A stretch of 64,000 bases of DNA from Acridotheres tristis (GCA_037013685.1 CM072886.1:66354433-66418432), one strand, 5' to 3'. Shown: positions 1-12,862, counted from the stretch's first letter. Numbers and translations are program-made. Notes: generated by a model not told the origin, from the letters alone.

Positions 1-3000
1 AGACAGTGGTGGCAAGTGGTGGCACTTGAATTTGTTTAAGCTGTAGAGAAGAGAGCCCTAGTGGGCTCACAGTTGAAAGTGGACAAGGAATACAGTCTCT
101 TAAATGTTAAATATCACACCATTCAAAGAAATACTAAGGGAAAAACCAATACAAACACTGTCAGGATACACAAAGTTCTCCCCCTGGTCTCAGAGCTTGC
201 TCACTGAGGCTGTTTCTTTGTGGTCATCACGCAGAAGCTCAACAGCTCCAAAAACCTTCCACACATGCTTTGTCATCCTGGCAAGTACATGTATGGCCAT
301 GCATGGAAACAGGCTGAGGAATTGCTTCAACCAACCAAACATTTCTGAGCCAGAGTTTTTTCTTTGGTTGTTTTTAATGATGCCAGATCAATTTTCCAGT
401 CCTCTTAAAACATGGCCAAGCTGCTGTTGTGGCTCAAAGAGAAGGAACAGCTGAGAGATCCAGAGCAAAGACTACTGAAGTCAATCATAAAGCATAGCCA
501 CCCAAATACCTTCTGAGATTTAACATAAAAGGAAGTAAAATACTACAATTATTTCAAAACACAACTTGATCAATTCTTGTCACTCAGATAACAAACCTTA
601 GCTTACATCATAGCAGTTCAGTGCTGTGCCTAAACTCTTTATGCTTCAACAATACAATCCCTTAGCAACATTCACCTACTAACACAGTTTACAGCCCCAA
701 GGGAAAGCCTATAATGAATGAAAAGTTGGGTATTATCCTGCATTAGGATCAGAAGACTGCAGATAAAGGAAACAAAACCTTACTGCTTAGGAGGCCACAT
801 TTAAGTATATTTAACTTAACTGACTAAATTAACCCAATTAGCTTTTCTATATTTTTTTACAGAGGAAGGGGATGAAGTCTATGACCTTTAAGAGAAATTT
901 CACTTAAATGTCTAAAGGGCCTTCTGGCCTAAAGTCCTCACTGACTGCAGGGGACATCAAAGATAACACTGCATGCAAGTTGAATACCTCTCTACAATTA
1001 GCCCCATGAAAACCAAACCAAATACCAACATAAAAGGGGACAGGTCCGCCTGTAGTTTGTACTTGCAGTATAACTTCTCAATTAGCCTGCTCTAGAACTT
1101 TATTCTAAGATGTTTTGACAATATTTACTTGGAGGAAAAAAGAAAAACAAAAAAGAAAAAGGCTGCATTCAGCTTGTGCTTTGGTTCAGGGATTCAAACT
1201 TTGTCAGGAAGATGAGCAATCATCTCTGAAATACCGAGTCTGAGTGATACACTCAATGCTAGACTGTGACAGAGAAAAGACAGAATTACATTTTTTGAGA
1301 CAGCACTCAGGTGTCCTAATGATGAGAGCCTCCATTTTCACTTAACAACCCCTGCCTACCCATCTTTCTACAAAAGATAAAGCAATTTTAACAGATAGGC
1401 CTTTCTTCCACTACATAACCAAGTTCCAGATTCTTGCAGAAAAACAGAAAACATCCTTATTTTACAATCAATAGACAACTAATTCCACACTGAAAGTGCC
1501 CTTTTCTGAACAAGTTGGATGGAAAAATAATTTTCTGGTAGTTTGACTGAAAATGAGACAGGCAAGTATTGAAAAGACATTGGGAAGGTAGAACTCAAAT
1601 ACTGGACAAAAGGAACAAATGAATAGAAAGGGAACATTAATTTAGTGAAAAGCACTAGATAAAATTCCACTGGTTCTAGAGTCAAGCACTATTTTCTTCT
1701 TTCCCTTCTCATAATTTACTGTCTCAATATACTTTAAGTCATTATTTAGCATATAGAGATATAAAATCCCTTTCTCCAAATTAATCACATTTAGTCACAC
1801 ACTTTTAGTTCAAGTTTCATAAATATAAATAAGCACACATTAAAAAAAATTGGCCAAATAAAGAATTATTTTACTAATAGAAATAATAAACCCATATATA
1901 GAGATATATAGGCTAGAATGATGAGTCTCATTAATTTCCATTATTTTTGCTTGACAGTAAGAATGCCATAATAAAGAAATTATTTTATGTGTGCATGCAA
2001 GGAATCAGTTTTGTTACATTTCTTAGCTTAGATTAGATATATCTATATGCCCAGGTGTGAAGGATTGGATTTTTTAGAATAAAAAAGTTTGTTTACTAGT
2101 TTGTAATTACTAAAGTAAGGGACTTAAAGTTGGATAATTCAATTAATACTGAATATATTCAAATAACGCACACCAATAAAGAACTTCTCATTTTACAGAC
2201 CTGTACCAGCATTATGTTTAACTAAGATGTTCACTTGTACTGATAAAATGCATCTCACACTCTTTAAGTATAACTTAACAGATAGCTGTGCATCATTGCT
2301 TTCTTTTCAAAAGTATCTGAAGGTATAAAGAACAGAGCATAGTAAGTAATTTTATCTTGATAAATGTAGGAAAATAATATGGGTATAGATATAAATGAAT
2401 AACAGTAAAGTTTCATCAGTCACTGTGAGTGGCTCAAAACCTAACATTCATGGGGAGAGAAACCACATCACGTCCCAATGCTCATTCTATCACTCCATTA
2501 AATCCATGTTTTGTGGCATGCATAGATAACCCCCCCAAACACCGTCTTATTCAATACACTTGTTCTGCATTGCACCAGTTTCAAGGCAAAACTGAACTTA
2601 AAATCTAAATTGATCTCTGTAAATAGTTGGTTTTAAAGATGGGGTGTTTTAATGACTTTCCTCAATAAGCATTTAAAATAAAAATCCAATAAAAGACAAG
2701 CAATCATGTTATTAAATCTTTATTGTTAAGAAAGTAGAGGAACATGATAGAGGTTGCATACACCTGTGACGTGTATCCTGCTGATGAAAAAATGAGCAAG
2801 ATCCCATCTTTGTATAGTTTCAAAGTTTTGTGAAGTCGTAATCCTTTACATGCATTTGGTTTCTGTAGTCATGGACATAAGCTATCAAATCAACACCTCC
2901 TTGATGCACCAGCTTCCACGTTTTAATAGTCCTACAAGGTTACATCTCAAAAAGCAACCTCAAATGCAGTGATTTCCATCTAATCATTCAGAACCTAACA

Positions 3001-5400
3001 TTTTATTCTTGGCTAGTTTAAATAAATAAGCACAAACCTCAGGAGAGCTGATGAGTACAATGTGGGAGAGAGGAAAAACAAATCCATTAAGGAGCTGCCC
3101 TGATAGAAGAGAGCTGCCTCTAACAGGAGAGAAATAGAATCTGAAACACTGATGGATCTTTTGAAACAGGAAGCTAACTTACTTGCCTTCGGCACCTGGA
3201 AAAAAAATTCTTTGTTGTTATTGATCATTCCTTGATGACCTGGGTAAAAATAAAGCTCATTCCAATGTTAATTCTCTGGAAGCCAATGCCTTCATAAATC
3301 ATATAATGATAAAGTTGTCCTAGACTTCCATACTATATTGTCTTACAGAAGTTTTTTCAGATTAAAATCAAATAGAGATCAAGTGTCCTTTTTTCCTCCT
3401 ACTCAACACATTCCCTTTTGTACAATCAAGTCAAAACCCAAAGCACATAACACTAAGCATATGAACCAGACAAAGAAGAGAACAAATTTCAAAGCTGGGC
3501 TTTAACTTTCTCTACATACATATATTACAAAAAACCCGATGTGCACTGACAGTTTAAATTTTCTCTTTGAAACTTCTGACTTTGCTATATCACAAGTGAA
3601 AATTGATTGACTGCTCTAAAACTGCACTCCATTAAATCTTCTGTTACGTTTGGGAATGATTGGACATCTAGTTAGTTACTCCTTCAGCTGCAAAAGAGGG
3701 TGGCAAGCTGGGGTCATAGCATCATTTTCAGGAAACATTAGAAATTGTTTTGCTGGAAATGCTCACTCAACTGACAAGTTGCTTTGAATATATCTATTTA
3801 GCATAACTAGATTAACAAACTAATTCCACAGAAAAATACACTAAGAACAAAAGCACAAGATTCTATCTGGTGTAAACATCACTGCTCTTACTTTATGTTT
3901 CTTGGTTCTTAGAAAGCACTGCTAATCCAAGATCAAGCTTGGTTCTTATCTGTGACCTAAGCAAGTGAGAAAAAATGTGCTACTCTTGAAAACATGAGTG
4001 CCCACCTAAGAGTTATGTTATAAAGTAACTATATGGCAAAAAGCCTACAGAGGAGAAAAAAACCCACTTTTTTTCCTGCTTTCAGAAAAGTTTTCCATCA
4101 GTCACCCTAATTTTATATATTATACTTCAGTACAATGTACTATGGTTTATATTTACAAAATAGCAATAATTTCAAACAATGAGATTAATTCCTAGAGTTT
4201 TTATTAAAAGTGCTATTACAATTTATCTTATTTTGTGGGCACATTCCTCTCTCCGAATTTTCTAGGCTGAGTGTACTCACACACAGCTGCCAGCTAGACT
4301 TTATTTTGGGATATAGTCCTTAAGCACATCAAATCTGCACTGAAGACTCTGTAGGTATCTAGAGCATACACTGCATATGACTTGAGGTTTTACACAGAGT
4401 TAGTGTTTGTTTTGTCTGATCACATACACTAACAACCTCTTCTTGAAAAATCTCAGTTCAGGTTAGCACAGAATTCAGGAACAATGTATTTGTGGCCTGC
4501 AGCCACAACCCCCTGGCAGATGTGCACAAGTAATGAAGGTGGGCTCTGAACATCTGGGCAGCTCAGATTATGCCGCCCGTATTTTATAACCAAGGCTGAA
4601 ATCTGCCTTGTCCCAGCCATGACAGCTCCCAATGACTATCGCTGTGCCACATTTCCCATTGTTTTGCTCTACAGTAAGACATTATGGACCTGTAATAGGA
4701 ATCAGGATGCTGAACTGGATGGATCTTTTGTGTCAATACATAGAGCGTTACACTCTCATTATTTCTTACAGACACAATCCCAGGTCTGTTGGTTTTAACT
4801 TTTTAAGTGACCTCACCACTAAAGTAAAATGGAATTGTGACACTGTGCTATCACAATCTCTGTTTTATACATACATAGAACTGGGGAAAATCAGGTGCTG
4901 AAATCAAAACACAACAAATGAGCATGATTTAGCAACTAGCCAAACTACATACTCCAGTTAACTCTCACAATTTACTTTGAATTGTTTTTTACCCTACATC
5001 TAGTTATTGGTAACAAAAATGTTATCAATATCCTGATGATGCTTCATTAAAGAACTGCATTTAATGGAGGGACTTCATGAATTACAGATTTCTGAATATC
5101 CACTGAACAACACATCATAATCTTGAAAGTATTTTGAAATTGATATACATCCATTTCAACACTTAAGAATATACCTCAATGGTTCCCCTACATACCTATT
5201 TACAAAATACACATGTAACATTTTTCCATGATAAATACATCACAATAACTTCCCACAACTTACTTTAAGCTGTGGCATCTCCAAAATAAAGCCAGATTTT
5301 TTTCTTTTTCCCTAAACCAAGCAAATTTCCATAATACATTATTTTACAGGAAGTGGAGATGCTTAGAGATGTATTTATATGTCTGTAAAATGAAAATCAG

Positions 5401-5485
5401 AGAGAAGAGAAGAGAAGAGAAGAGAAGAGAAGAGAAGAGAAGAGAAGAGAAGAGAAGAGAAGAGAAGAGAAGAGAAGAGAAGAGA
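5401..5485. repeat. Pentanucleotide microsatellite (AGAGA)17
   Basis: Seventeen uninterrupted copies of AGAGA (equivalently GAAGA) fill 85 bases. The plus strand is pure purine and the CDYL sense strand is pure pyrimidine. The perfect array inside CDYL intron 1 suggests recent expansion and likely length polymorphism. Confidence 0.97.
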
Positions 5486-8400
5486 CCTTCCTTCTCTTTC
5501 AATCCAGGATATTAAAAAAACAACAGTTTTGATTTTTCATGTGCTACTATGACAATCAGCAAAGAATGAGCATTAATGCTTAACTTCCTTAAAAGGTGTA
5601 AACTTAAAGAAACTGTGGGGGCAGAAGAGTTAGAGAAGCACAACTACAAATGTGGTTAGGCCACTTGAAATACAGACTTTATCTTTCCCCACAAAAGAAA
5701 ATGAAACAAACCCTCAGACTTAACATGGCCAAGAAGAAAGATTTGATCATAGCTTTACTAATTTATTGTATGTACTGTGATAATAAAATATGATGCTTCA
5801 CTGAAGAATCTAAACAAAACTGAGTTATAGTAGTTCCACTATTCAATACAACTAATTTACAGTTAAAAGATACTTAGAAAATAGATGCTTTATTTTGCAA
5901 TTAATCCTACCAAAGTGGCTTTAAAGTAACTTTAAAATGTAAATCTATGATTTAAAAATGTTTTTTAATCCACATCTATCCCATGTATTCATACATATTA
6001 ATAGATGCCTTGAAAAGTATCTGCCACAGGTCACCATTAAGGAACACATGTAAATCTTCTAAGGATGTTTATGAAAACAGTAAATATTTTTGCCTTTATA
6101 GTGTACTGAGCCAGTAACGTGCCAGTTTTCTTTTCCTGTAAGTAATGGAGAGAAGTTCAAAGAAATAATTTCAAAGAGCATAAAACTCTTGTGTGTAAAT
6201 ACGAAAAGCTCATCAGAAACTAGAAAAATAAAATCTCTTCTTAGAGAGATACTACAGCTCTGGAAAATATAATTGACAATATAAAATACCAAACTTTTAA
6301 GATATTTTCTGGACTAACACCATACTGATAGAGAAACCATATGGTATGTTTAATATGTGAATTATAAATATTTTATTCTGAGATTTTAAAAAAATCAACC
6401 CTGTATGTATTGACCCATAATATCTATCACGTGGCATCCAGCCATTCAAAACCCCAAAGGCACAGAAGAGAACAGGGAGAGACTTGTGCATCCCTTTTTA
6501 CCCTGCAAATACAGTTTGTGGAGCTTGTGCTTCCAACAGATATACAAAAATAATACACTGCCCCATAACAGCAGATTTGAAATTTATTACAGAAGAATAA
6601 GAGTGGCATTACAGGGATGCTTATCTGTCATATCCAACAGATCAGCACATCAAATTATCACATATTCTGGTTGAATAAGATGAAAGCATAACTGTTAGTA
6701 ACTTGATTTTTTCTGCTGCTTTGGCACAGATCAGAAATGCTGCAGCAGTCAAGAAGAAATGAAGCTGCACCTACTGAGAGCTCTAAAAGGGACGCAGCAT
6801 CACTGATGCTGTTCCAGCTACACCAACCTTCCTGAAGAACAAGGGACTGTGGCATGTCTCATTAAGTTCTTTGTGTCCGATAATTTATCCTCATTCAAGA
6901 GGTACTGAACATCAGCACAGTGGAAGCAACCTTCAGTGATAGAAGTCTTGCAAGCTGGAAGTAATTGTTCTGTAACTCTAAACGTGACTGGCACCGTAGT
7001 AGTAAATCTCTGATTGACCAAAAAACTCAAGAAATTAAATCACAGTAAAACACAGACTGAAGGTTAAGAATTATCAGAGCCTCATATGCTTTATGGATGA
7101 GGCGTCTCTTTTCCACTTTCTCTCCCTTCTCCCATTTTTTTTTCTCTGTTGGATATAAGTAACTCAAAGTAAGTAATACAGAAAAAATAAAAACTTTTTT
7201 TTTACTATACTGATTTTGTACATGTACATATAAAGGAGTTTTGTGCATAAAACCTGCTAAGACATCTCCATATTGGTGAACCATTTGCATTCCACACAGG
7301 ACACAGACAGAGGTTCATTCTTTTGCTTGCATGTGTTTGAGCTCACCCTGGGAGCAGCCCCAAGCCTTGCCAGGCCAGCAGCACCATGGAGGGCAGGGCA
7401 CACAGAGAAAACCCCAGGGGCAGCTCAGGCACTTCCCCTGTAGCAGATGGGGCACTAGTCCTCAATTTTGTCCAGAGTTCTAGGGCTAATCAAGCTGGTG
7501 AAAAGTAGCTTGGCAAGGGACATGGAAAAGTCAAGTTTCTTGCACTAAATGTGATGGCTCCATTCCTGCATTCGTGGCTCCTGTTCTTGCATTCGTGCTC
7601 TGGTTTAAAGAAGTGAAAGTCACCCACGGAGGATAAACAGCTAATCCTCAACTCTATTTTAAGTTAGATGTGTAGTTCCTAAGGGGTGGAAGCTACACAA
7701 ACACATCTGATGTACATTCCTAGTCTTACTTAGTTGGGTAGGGTCCGTTAAGCAAACTTAAGTCTTTCACCGCTCCTGAAACAAGCAGTAACATTTCCAT
7801 CAGTTGTCAAAATAAACTCATAAAAACTCAGGCATTACACCTCAATGACTGTAACACCCTCCTTATGAACAAGATCTTTTACCAAGGTCTTGGGAATCAG
7901 CACATCAGAAACAAGCAGCAGAAGATAGATGCCAAGACAATCTGGGCTTCCTGCAAAACAGGTTGAATGAAAACAGCCCATTTCAATGAGGAAAAAAATG
8001 GTTATTGCCTGAACAGCCAATTCTAATTTGTTGTTGATAGTAATTTTCCATCAAATAGCCATAAAAAAACAACAACTCCAAGCTACATAGTGTAGATAAT
8101 GGATTTACCCTTTCAGTTAACTTAAACAAAACAAATGTTTAAACTTTCCAGTAAATGCACACAAAACATGATGAAGATTCGATCACTGCAGTGTTACTAG
8201 GGCTATGAGAGAAACTTTGGGTTTAAGTGAGTAATTCCTATGCAGTATCAAATTTTCGACAAAATGACAGCATTTCTCCATCAGTTTTCTACACTCTATC
8301 ATTTAGCACACTAAATGAAGAACAGCCCACAGGATCACTTTTTTTGACTTGTGGCCACTACTCTATATACAAAGCCTACATTTTCTTGGAATATGTGTCT

Positions 8401-9832
8401 TTGGGCTTACTTATTAGGTGATTAAACCTGACACATAGCTTAATGCCAGGCCATAGAACTTCAGCCAGTTGCTCCTGAAATTTGTTTCAGTTTGTAATTT
8501 CACTGTATCTGTATAATTTAATGTCAAAGGCTTTAGTTCTAAAAATAAAACCAAAAGTACTGAATCATCATTGGAAGTGAAGTATCACCTTGAGAATACT
8601 AGACACCAGTATGAAAAATGCATCTGCTTTTTGCAAGGTGCTGGAAGAATAAAAAAAAGAGAGATAAAAGGTATTTTCCATTCTATTAAAAATACAAAAA
8701 TGTATAATTCTGACAGAAATTACAATATGTTAATCTGTAATATTTTAATGGAAATTGGTTGAGACACCTTAAAACACTAGGTTTATGACCAATGCCAAGG
8801 TGAAATACAGAGCCAAGAAAAGACATCAAGGCATAGGTAGCAAAAGTTCACACAAAATGTTTTGTTTACTTATCTGTAAAACCCAGTGAAAGTGTTTTGA
8901 TATGAGTAGCAATTGTGGCCCAAGTCTAGCCAGAGTTACACAAATGGATCCAGTGGGCTATGTGTATTATGGGTGTCAGCTGTACCAGTAGTTCCCTGAG
9001 GAAAGGCAGAAACACTCAGTAATTTGACTAGATACAATGTCTAACAGCAGAGAACTTGAGTGCATTTCTACCTCACCTAATACAAAAACAAATTATTAAA
9101 TTTTATAAGAAAGAGACTCTTCCAAACTCAGCACAGATTAGTACTTGTCTACCAACTGCAACTTGGTACCTCTGACCTGCTGGCTAGCACGCAGCTCTCC
9201 CATGGAGCGCTTGTATGGAATCATTTCAACATTTCATCAAACAAACTTGTCATGCCAACCACAGATCGGGGTGACTTCAATCCCAGACATCACTTGCAAG
9301 AGTTTGCCAAAGGAGGTCAAGGGATTTGACTGCAGAGAGAGCAAACATAGCTGGCTTCCAAAACAACCTCGGAAATGAGGTCTACTTCTAATTACTCCAG
9401 TGAAGATGGTAACAAGTAACAATGTTTAGTGAGAAACAGGTCAGAAAGCCAAAGGAAAGTTGTCACAATGAAGAATAAGGTAACTCTACCATTTGCCCAA
9501 AGGCTCTTTCCAAAAACCACACTAACAAATCGCAGCAGGGACATACAAAGAGAGGTGCCATAAGTTGTCAGTGCCTGTTGAAACAAACTCGGGGAAATAA
9601 AAAAAATAAAAACCCCATGCACCTTTTCTTATGTTTTTCTTCACCTGTCTTGTTCACCAGCCTCTCCACATCTGTCCACCTCACTAACAAACAGATTGTC
9701 CCTTGAAGAAATAAACAACAAACTTGCAAACAGAAAAGCTGTTATTCACCTCATCCACGGAGGCTGGCAGCATTACTGATTGTTTCATTTTCCATCTAGA
9801 AAAAAGTCATTTCAATGTTTCTACCCTAGATT

Positions 9833-9858
9833 AAAAAAAAAAAAAAAAAAAAAAAAAA
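9833..9858. repeat. 26-base poly(A) run
   Basis: An uninterrupted run of 26 A follows CCTAGATT and precedes GTGGG. I see no recognisable retroposon body on its 5' side, so it may be the tail of an unrecognised insertion on the plus strand or simply a mononucleotide repeat. Confidence 0.9.
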
Positions 9859-12175
9859 GTGGGTAGTCTTCATCACAGCCTCTAAAATGCATGGGAACAA
9901 ATGACATTGAGGATACATAGCCGGGCCCATGGTCACACTGCCAGTCCATTAGTAGATTTCAAGCTCTAGATCTTTGAATTCCAAATCACTTGCCTACATA
10001 GAGATCAGCTCCCTCTCCTCAGGGATGACATCCAGCATAAAAAGAATCCCACAAACAAGTAAATCCATTAAGATTTTTTTTTAAAGAAAAACCGACTTAC
10101 CTTCATTTTTTTATAAAAGGATTTTTCATTTGTATTTTGGAAGAATCATGACAGAAATAGTTGGCATTCATACTTAAGCTAACAATTGCAAATAGATTAC
10201 ACAACATTTTTGATCAAGACACCAGATCATGATCCAGAAGGAAAAATGGAAGTATAATAAATGGCACCAGATTTCAAACACCATATTCAAACAATATTGT
10301 ATGGCACGAGTTATAAATAAGACAACCATGTCAATAACACAGGGAGTTTACAAAACAGTTTGAATTACTTAATAATTAGCATTTCAGGTCAACTTGCAGC
10401 TATGTCCTTCCCAAATTAGTGCTCACTATATTTAAAGCATTTATTATTTTAAGATTTTTTCAGACATGGCTAGAAAATTCATTATAAGACAAAACTTGTC
10501 AAAAACGAGCAGTAATTTAGAAAAAAGAGACAGCTTGACCACATCCAAAAGCTTGAACAAGTGAGTCCAAAAGCATGAGCAATTTTGGCATCTTAAATAA
10601 ACTCTGCACTTGTACGATTAAAAAATCGGTCTGATTTTTAAAATATAAAAGTATCTCTTCAGGTGTTTTTCAAAAGCGGCATTTGCGCAATGGCCACTAC
10701 ACGCCACCTGACCAGAGGACGACTCTGCCCCACAGACTATGGAGCCAACAAACCAACATTTTGAACACAATTTAAGACAGCCAAGAAGAGTCATGCAGAG
10801 TAATCGTTCTTAGCCCCAGTCCAATGCCCAGCAAACAGAATCTTCCTGGTCATTTCTTCGCGCCCATCAAAACTGATATCTCGCTGTCCATCTTCGGTCA
10901 AACACAGCAAAACACGAAGAGCGAGTGCAGGCCGCAGCACAGCCTACAGGCCCAACTCCACAAACCCAAAAGAACTTTCTCCAAAGTCAAAGGAAGTTTT
11001 TGGCAATCCCTTGAGACGCAGAGTGGTTCCTAAATTTCTCTCGTACTTCCAGGGATGATCCCTCCAAGATTGGCTTAAGCTACACTGTGAGGATGGGGAA
11101 ACTTGCCAAAGCAATTAGTCATGATTTATCTGTCTTGGGAATACAGGCCCTTGGTCTTCTTTCTAGTCTATCAGTTCAGCACCTCTGCTTGACAGTCAAC
11201 TTGCTTAAAATACAAGCTCACCCAGGGCACCTTCCACTGACTTCTACAGGGTCTGTTCACTGATGGCATCACAGATGAAACTCCATTAGTGAGAGATACA
11301 TTTGCACCAGCTGCATAGTAAGACATCTTCTGTCAGGTGTCCTGAAGGCTCTGCCTCCTTTTAACCTTAAGAGTTCCAGCCTTTGGATATATATTTTTAA
11401 TAGATCACTGTCTGGATGCATATTAACTATCAGATAAGATAATTTTTTGTTTTGGGAGGCCACTTCTCTATCCAAAAGGCAAGAACAGCTCCAAAACAAC
11501 AATGGCTTTTCACTCCCAAGGATGACTTCTTGTAAAAATAAAAACAAGGAAGTTCAATCCAAGAGGACCATGATGCTCTTCAGTTAAGGGCAAGGATGTG
11601 AAATCGCCACACATAAGATAGGAAATTCAAAGTTCGGCTGTCACCTTGTTCCCTTCTTCACCCCAAGACCTCCCTCTCCCGTCAGCACACGCTTTGACCA
11701 CCTCCCGAGTGACGAGTGAAGGATGGCGTGTCAGAGCCTTAACTTTCAATCTTTTTGGCTACTCTCGCAACCTCAACCCTATCGTCGGAGCACGAAGAGC
11801 CGAGGAGTTTAAATTTTAATATTTTGCACCGCCGCAGCTTGCTGCACGGCCAAGGCACACGATGGTGGCACAGGACTTTGGCACGGACACAAATCCAAGA
11901 GGAAAGCCCCTCTGCCCTCCTCCCCACCCCCCCGGCCCGGACAGAGGCAATAACTCGGCTTTGCTCACATTTTTGCACAGCGCCGGGCTCGCACTTCGAC
12001 GTGCTCACTGCCGGGGCTGTCAGCGCTGCTCGCCCCATCCAGCACCCCCCCTTCTCCTGCCGGAGTCAAAGTGTTGTGTGAACGTGGGGAAAGGACCGGG
12101 GGGAGCGCAGGCCACGGTAACACTTTGCCGTCTCCTCCGTTCAGTCACATTTCCGTCCTCCTCCAGCAAAAAACT

Positions 12176-12372
12176 GGGGAGGGAAGGGGGGGCGGGGGGC
12201 CAGGCTGGGCACACACGCAGGCGCTGGGCCCAGCGGGAAGGGGCAGCAGCCGCGGCAAGTGTGGGTGACAAGCCCGGCGGCGCTCCCGGGGAGCAACAAA
12301 AACGCTCTCGGGTGCGGTGGGGTGGGGTGGGGTGGCCGGCGGGGCCGGGGGCAGGGCCGGCGGGGCTCGGGG
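12176..12372 (+). other. G-rich tracts with G-quadruplex potential
   Basis: Two clusters of G-runs are present: 12176-12199, and 12311-12372, where GGGGT repeats three times and is followed by several GGGG or longer runs. Four or more closely spaced G-runs satisfy the simple G-quadruplex pattern. They lie in the first 200 bases of CDYL intron 1, on its template strand. Confidence 0.55.
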
Positions 12373-12373
12373 G

Positions 12374-12380
12374 CTCTTAC
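12374..12380 (-). other. CDYL: Splice donor of CDYL exon 1
   Basis: The minus strand reads GAG|GTAAGAG, a strong U1-type donor immediately after codon 8. Translating through it gives VRAPEPRR, which departs from the CDYL family, so the exon ends here. This fixes the phase-0 exon boundary and places the rest of the gene toward lower coordinates. Confidence 0.85.
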
Positions 12381-12404
12381 CTCGTAGAGTTCCTCGGAAG
12401 CCAT
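12381..12404 (-). CDS. CDYL: CDYL first coding exon (chromodomain Y-like), partial
   Basis: The frame reads ATG then seven codons, giving MASEELYE, and ends exactly at a GTAAGAG donor, so the next exon joins in phase 0. From knowledge of the family, the short CDYL isoform begins with these residues and continues into the chromodomain with VERIVDKR; CDYL2 starts MASGDLYE and CDY starts MASQEFE, so CDYL fits best. CDYL is a nuclear chromatin co-repressor whose chromodomain reads methylated H3K9/H3K27 and whose C-terminal crotonase-like domain acts in gene silencing. The start is well supported: A at -3 and G at +4, an in-frame TGA at 12417-12419, and no other minus-strand ATG until 13039. Only eight codons lie in the window; all later exons lie beyond position 1. 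The residual doubt is that the match is very short, although the donor, CpG island and start context agree with it. Confidence 0.85.
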
Positions 12405-12476
12405 GCTGTGGGAGCCTCACAAGGTGGAGTTGGGTGCTGGTTTGGAAATACTTTTGTTTCAGTTGGTGTCCGTTTG

Positions 12477-12607
12477 GCCTCCTCTTCTTCTCCCTCCTCG
12501 TCTTCTTCTTCTTCTTCTTTTTCTTCTTCTCCTCCTCCTCTTCCCCTCCTCCTTCTCCTCTTCCCGTCCTCCTCTTCCTCCTCTTCTTCTTTCTCCTCCT
12601 CCCTGCG
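12477..12607. repeat. Pyrimidine-rich tract (CTT/CTC imperfect repeat)
   Basis: About 130 bases of almost pure C/T on the plus strand consist of mixed CTT, CTC and CCT triplets with a few interrupting G. On the CDYL sense strand this is a GAA/GAG/GGA tract 75-200 bases upstream of the start codon. Mirror-like purine-pyrimidine sequence of this kind can form triplex (H-DNA) structures. It explains the spurious Glu/Lys-rich and Ser/Leu-rich frames here. Confidence 0.9.
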
Positions 12608-12674
12608 CGTCTCTCTCCAGCGCAACTAGCAGCTCCGCTCGTTAAATGCCAGTGAGGTGCTCCTGTTCCTGCCC

Positions 12675-12732
12675 CTGCTGCTGCTGCTGCTGCTGCTGGC
12701 GCTGGCGGCGGCGACGGCGGCGGCGGGGGGGG
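12675..12732. repeat. (CTG)8 followed by CGG-rich run
   Basis: Eight perfect CTG triplets at 12675-12698 are followed by imperfect CGG triplets and a run of eight or more G. In the CDYL sense orientation this reads as CCG-rich sequence followed by (CAG)8. It is a potentially length-variable trinucleotide repeat in the promoter or 5' leader. Confidence 0.9.
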
Positions 12733-12789
12733 TGCGCGCACGGCAGCTGCGCAACTCGCTCGCTCTCCCCGCTCGCCCTCGCACTGCCC

Positions 12790-12862
12790 GGCGCGCACGC
12801 ACCCGCGCGCGCGCCCGAGCGCGCGCCCGCGGGAGCACGCAGCGCGCGCACCCGCGCACACA
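12790..12862. repeat. Alternating CG/CA tract (Z-DNA prone)
   Basis: Runs of alternating purine-pyrimidine such as CGCGCGCGC and GCGCGCGCAC occupy most of this segment. Alternating CG is the classical Z-DNA-forming sequence. Its position in the core of the island suggests a place close to active transcription starts. Confidence 0.6.

Larger units (their letters stand above)
1..12380 (-). other. CDYL: CDYL intron 1 (3' part lies outside the window)
   Basis: This stretch runs from the exon 1 donor to the left edge. I looked for the CDYL chromodomain exon (VERIVDKRKNKKGK and onward) on the minus strand and did not find it, so intron 1 exceeds 12.3 kb, consistent with the long first introns of CDYL in other vertebrates. 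The sequence is AT-rich with only short chance frames. It holds an (AGAGA)17 array at 5401-5485 and a 26-base poly(A) run at 9833-9858. A slightly GC-richer patch without a recognisable element lies at about 7320-7460. From about 10650 CpG frequency rises gradually toward the promoter. No clear CR1 copy is visible, in contrast with the intergenic half of the window. Confidence 0.75.

Noticed and set aside
190..342. 50-codon minus-strand ATG frame (MFGWLKQFLSLF...) and the 116-codon plus frame across it
   Set aside because: The minus frame looks mildly protein-like, but it is short, lies inside CDYL intron 1, matches nothing I know and has no splice signals at sensible places.
11269..11547. 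92-codon minus-strand frame in CDYL intron 1
   Set aside because: There is no similarity to CDYL or another known protein, no acceptor/donor pair fits, and it is probably chance.
11862..12629. 255-codon plus-strand frame
   Set aside because: It has an ATG, but the second half is the Ser/Pro-rich translation of the pyrimidine tract and it overlaps the CDYL exon antisense; no domain or splice support.
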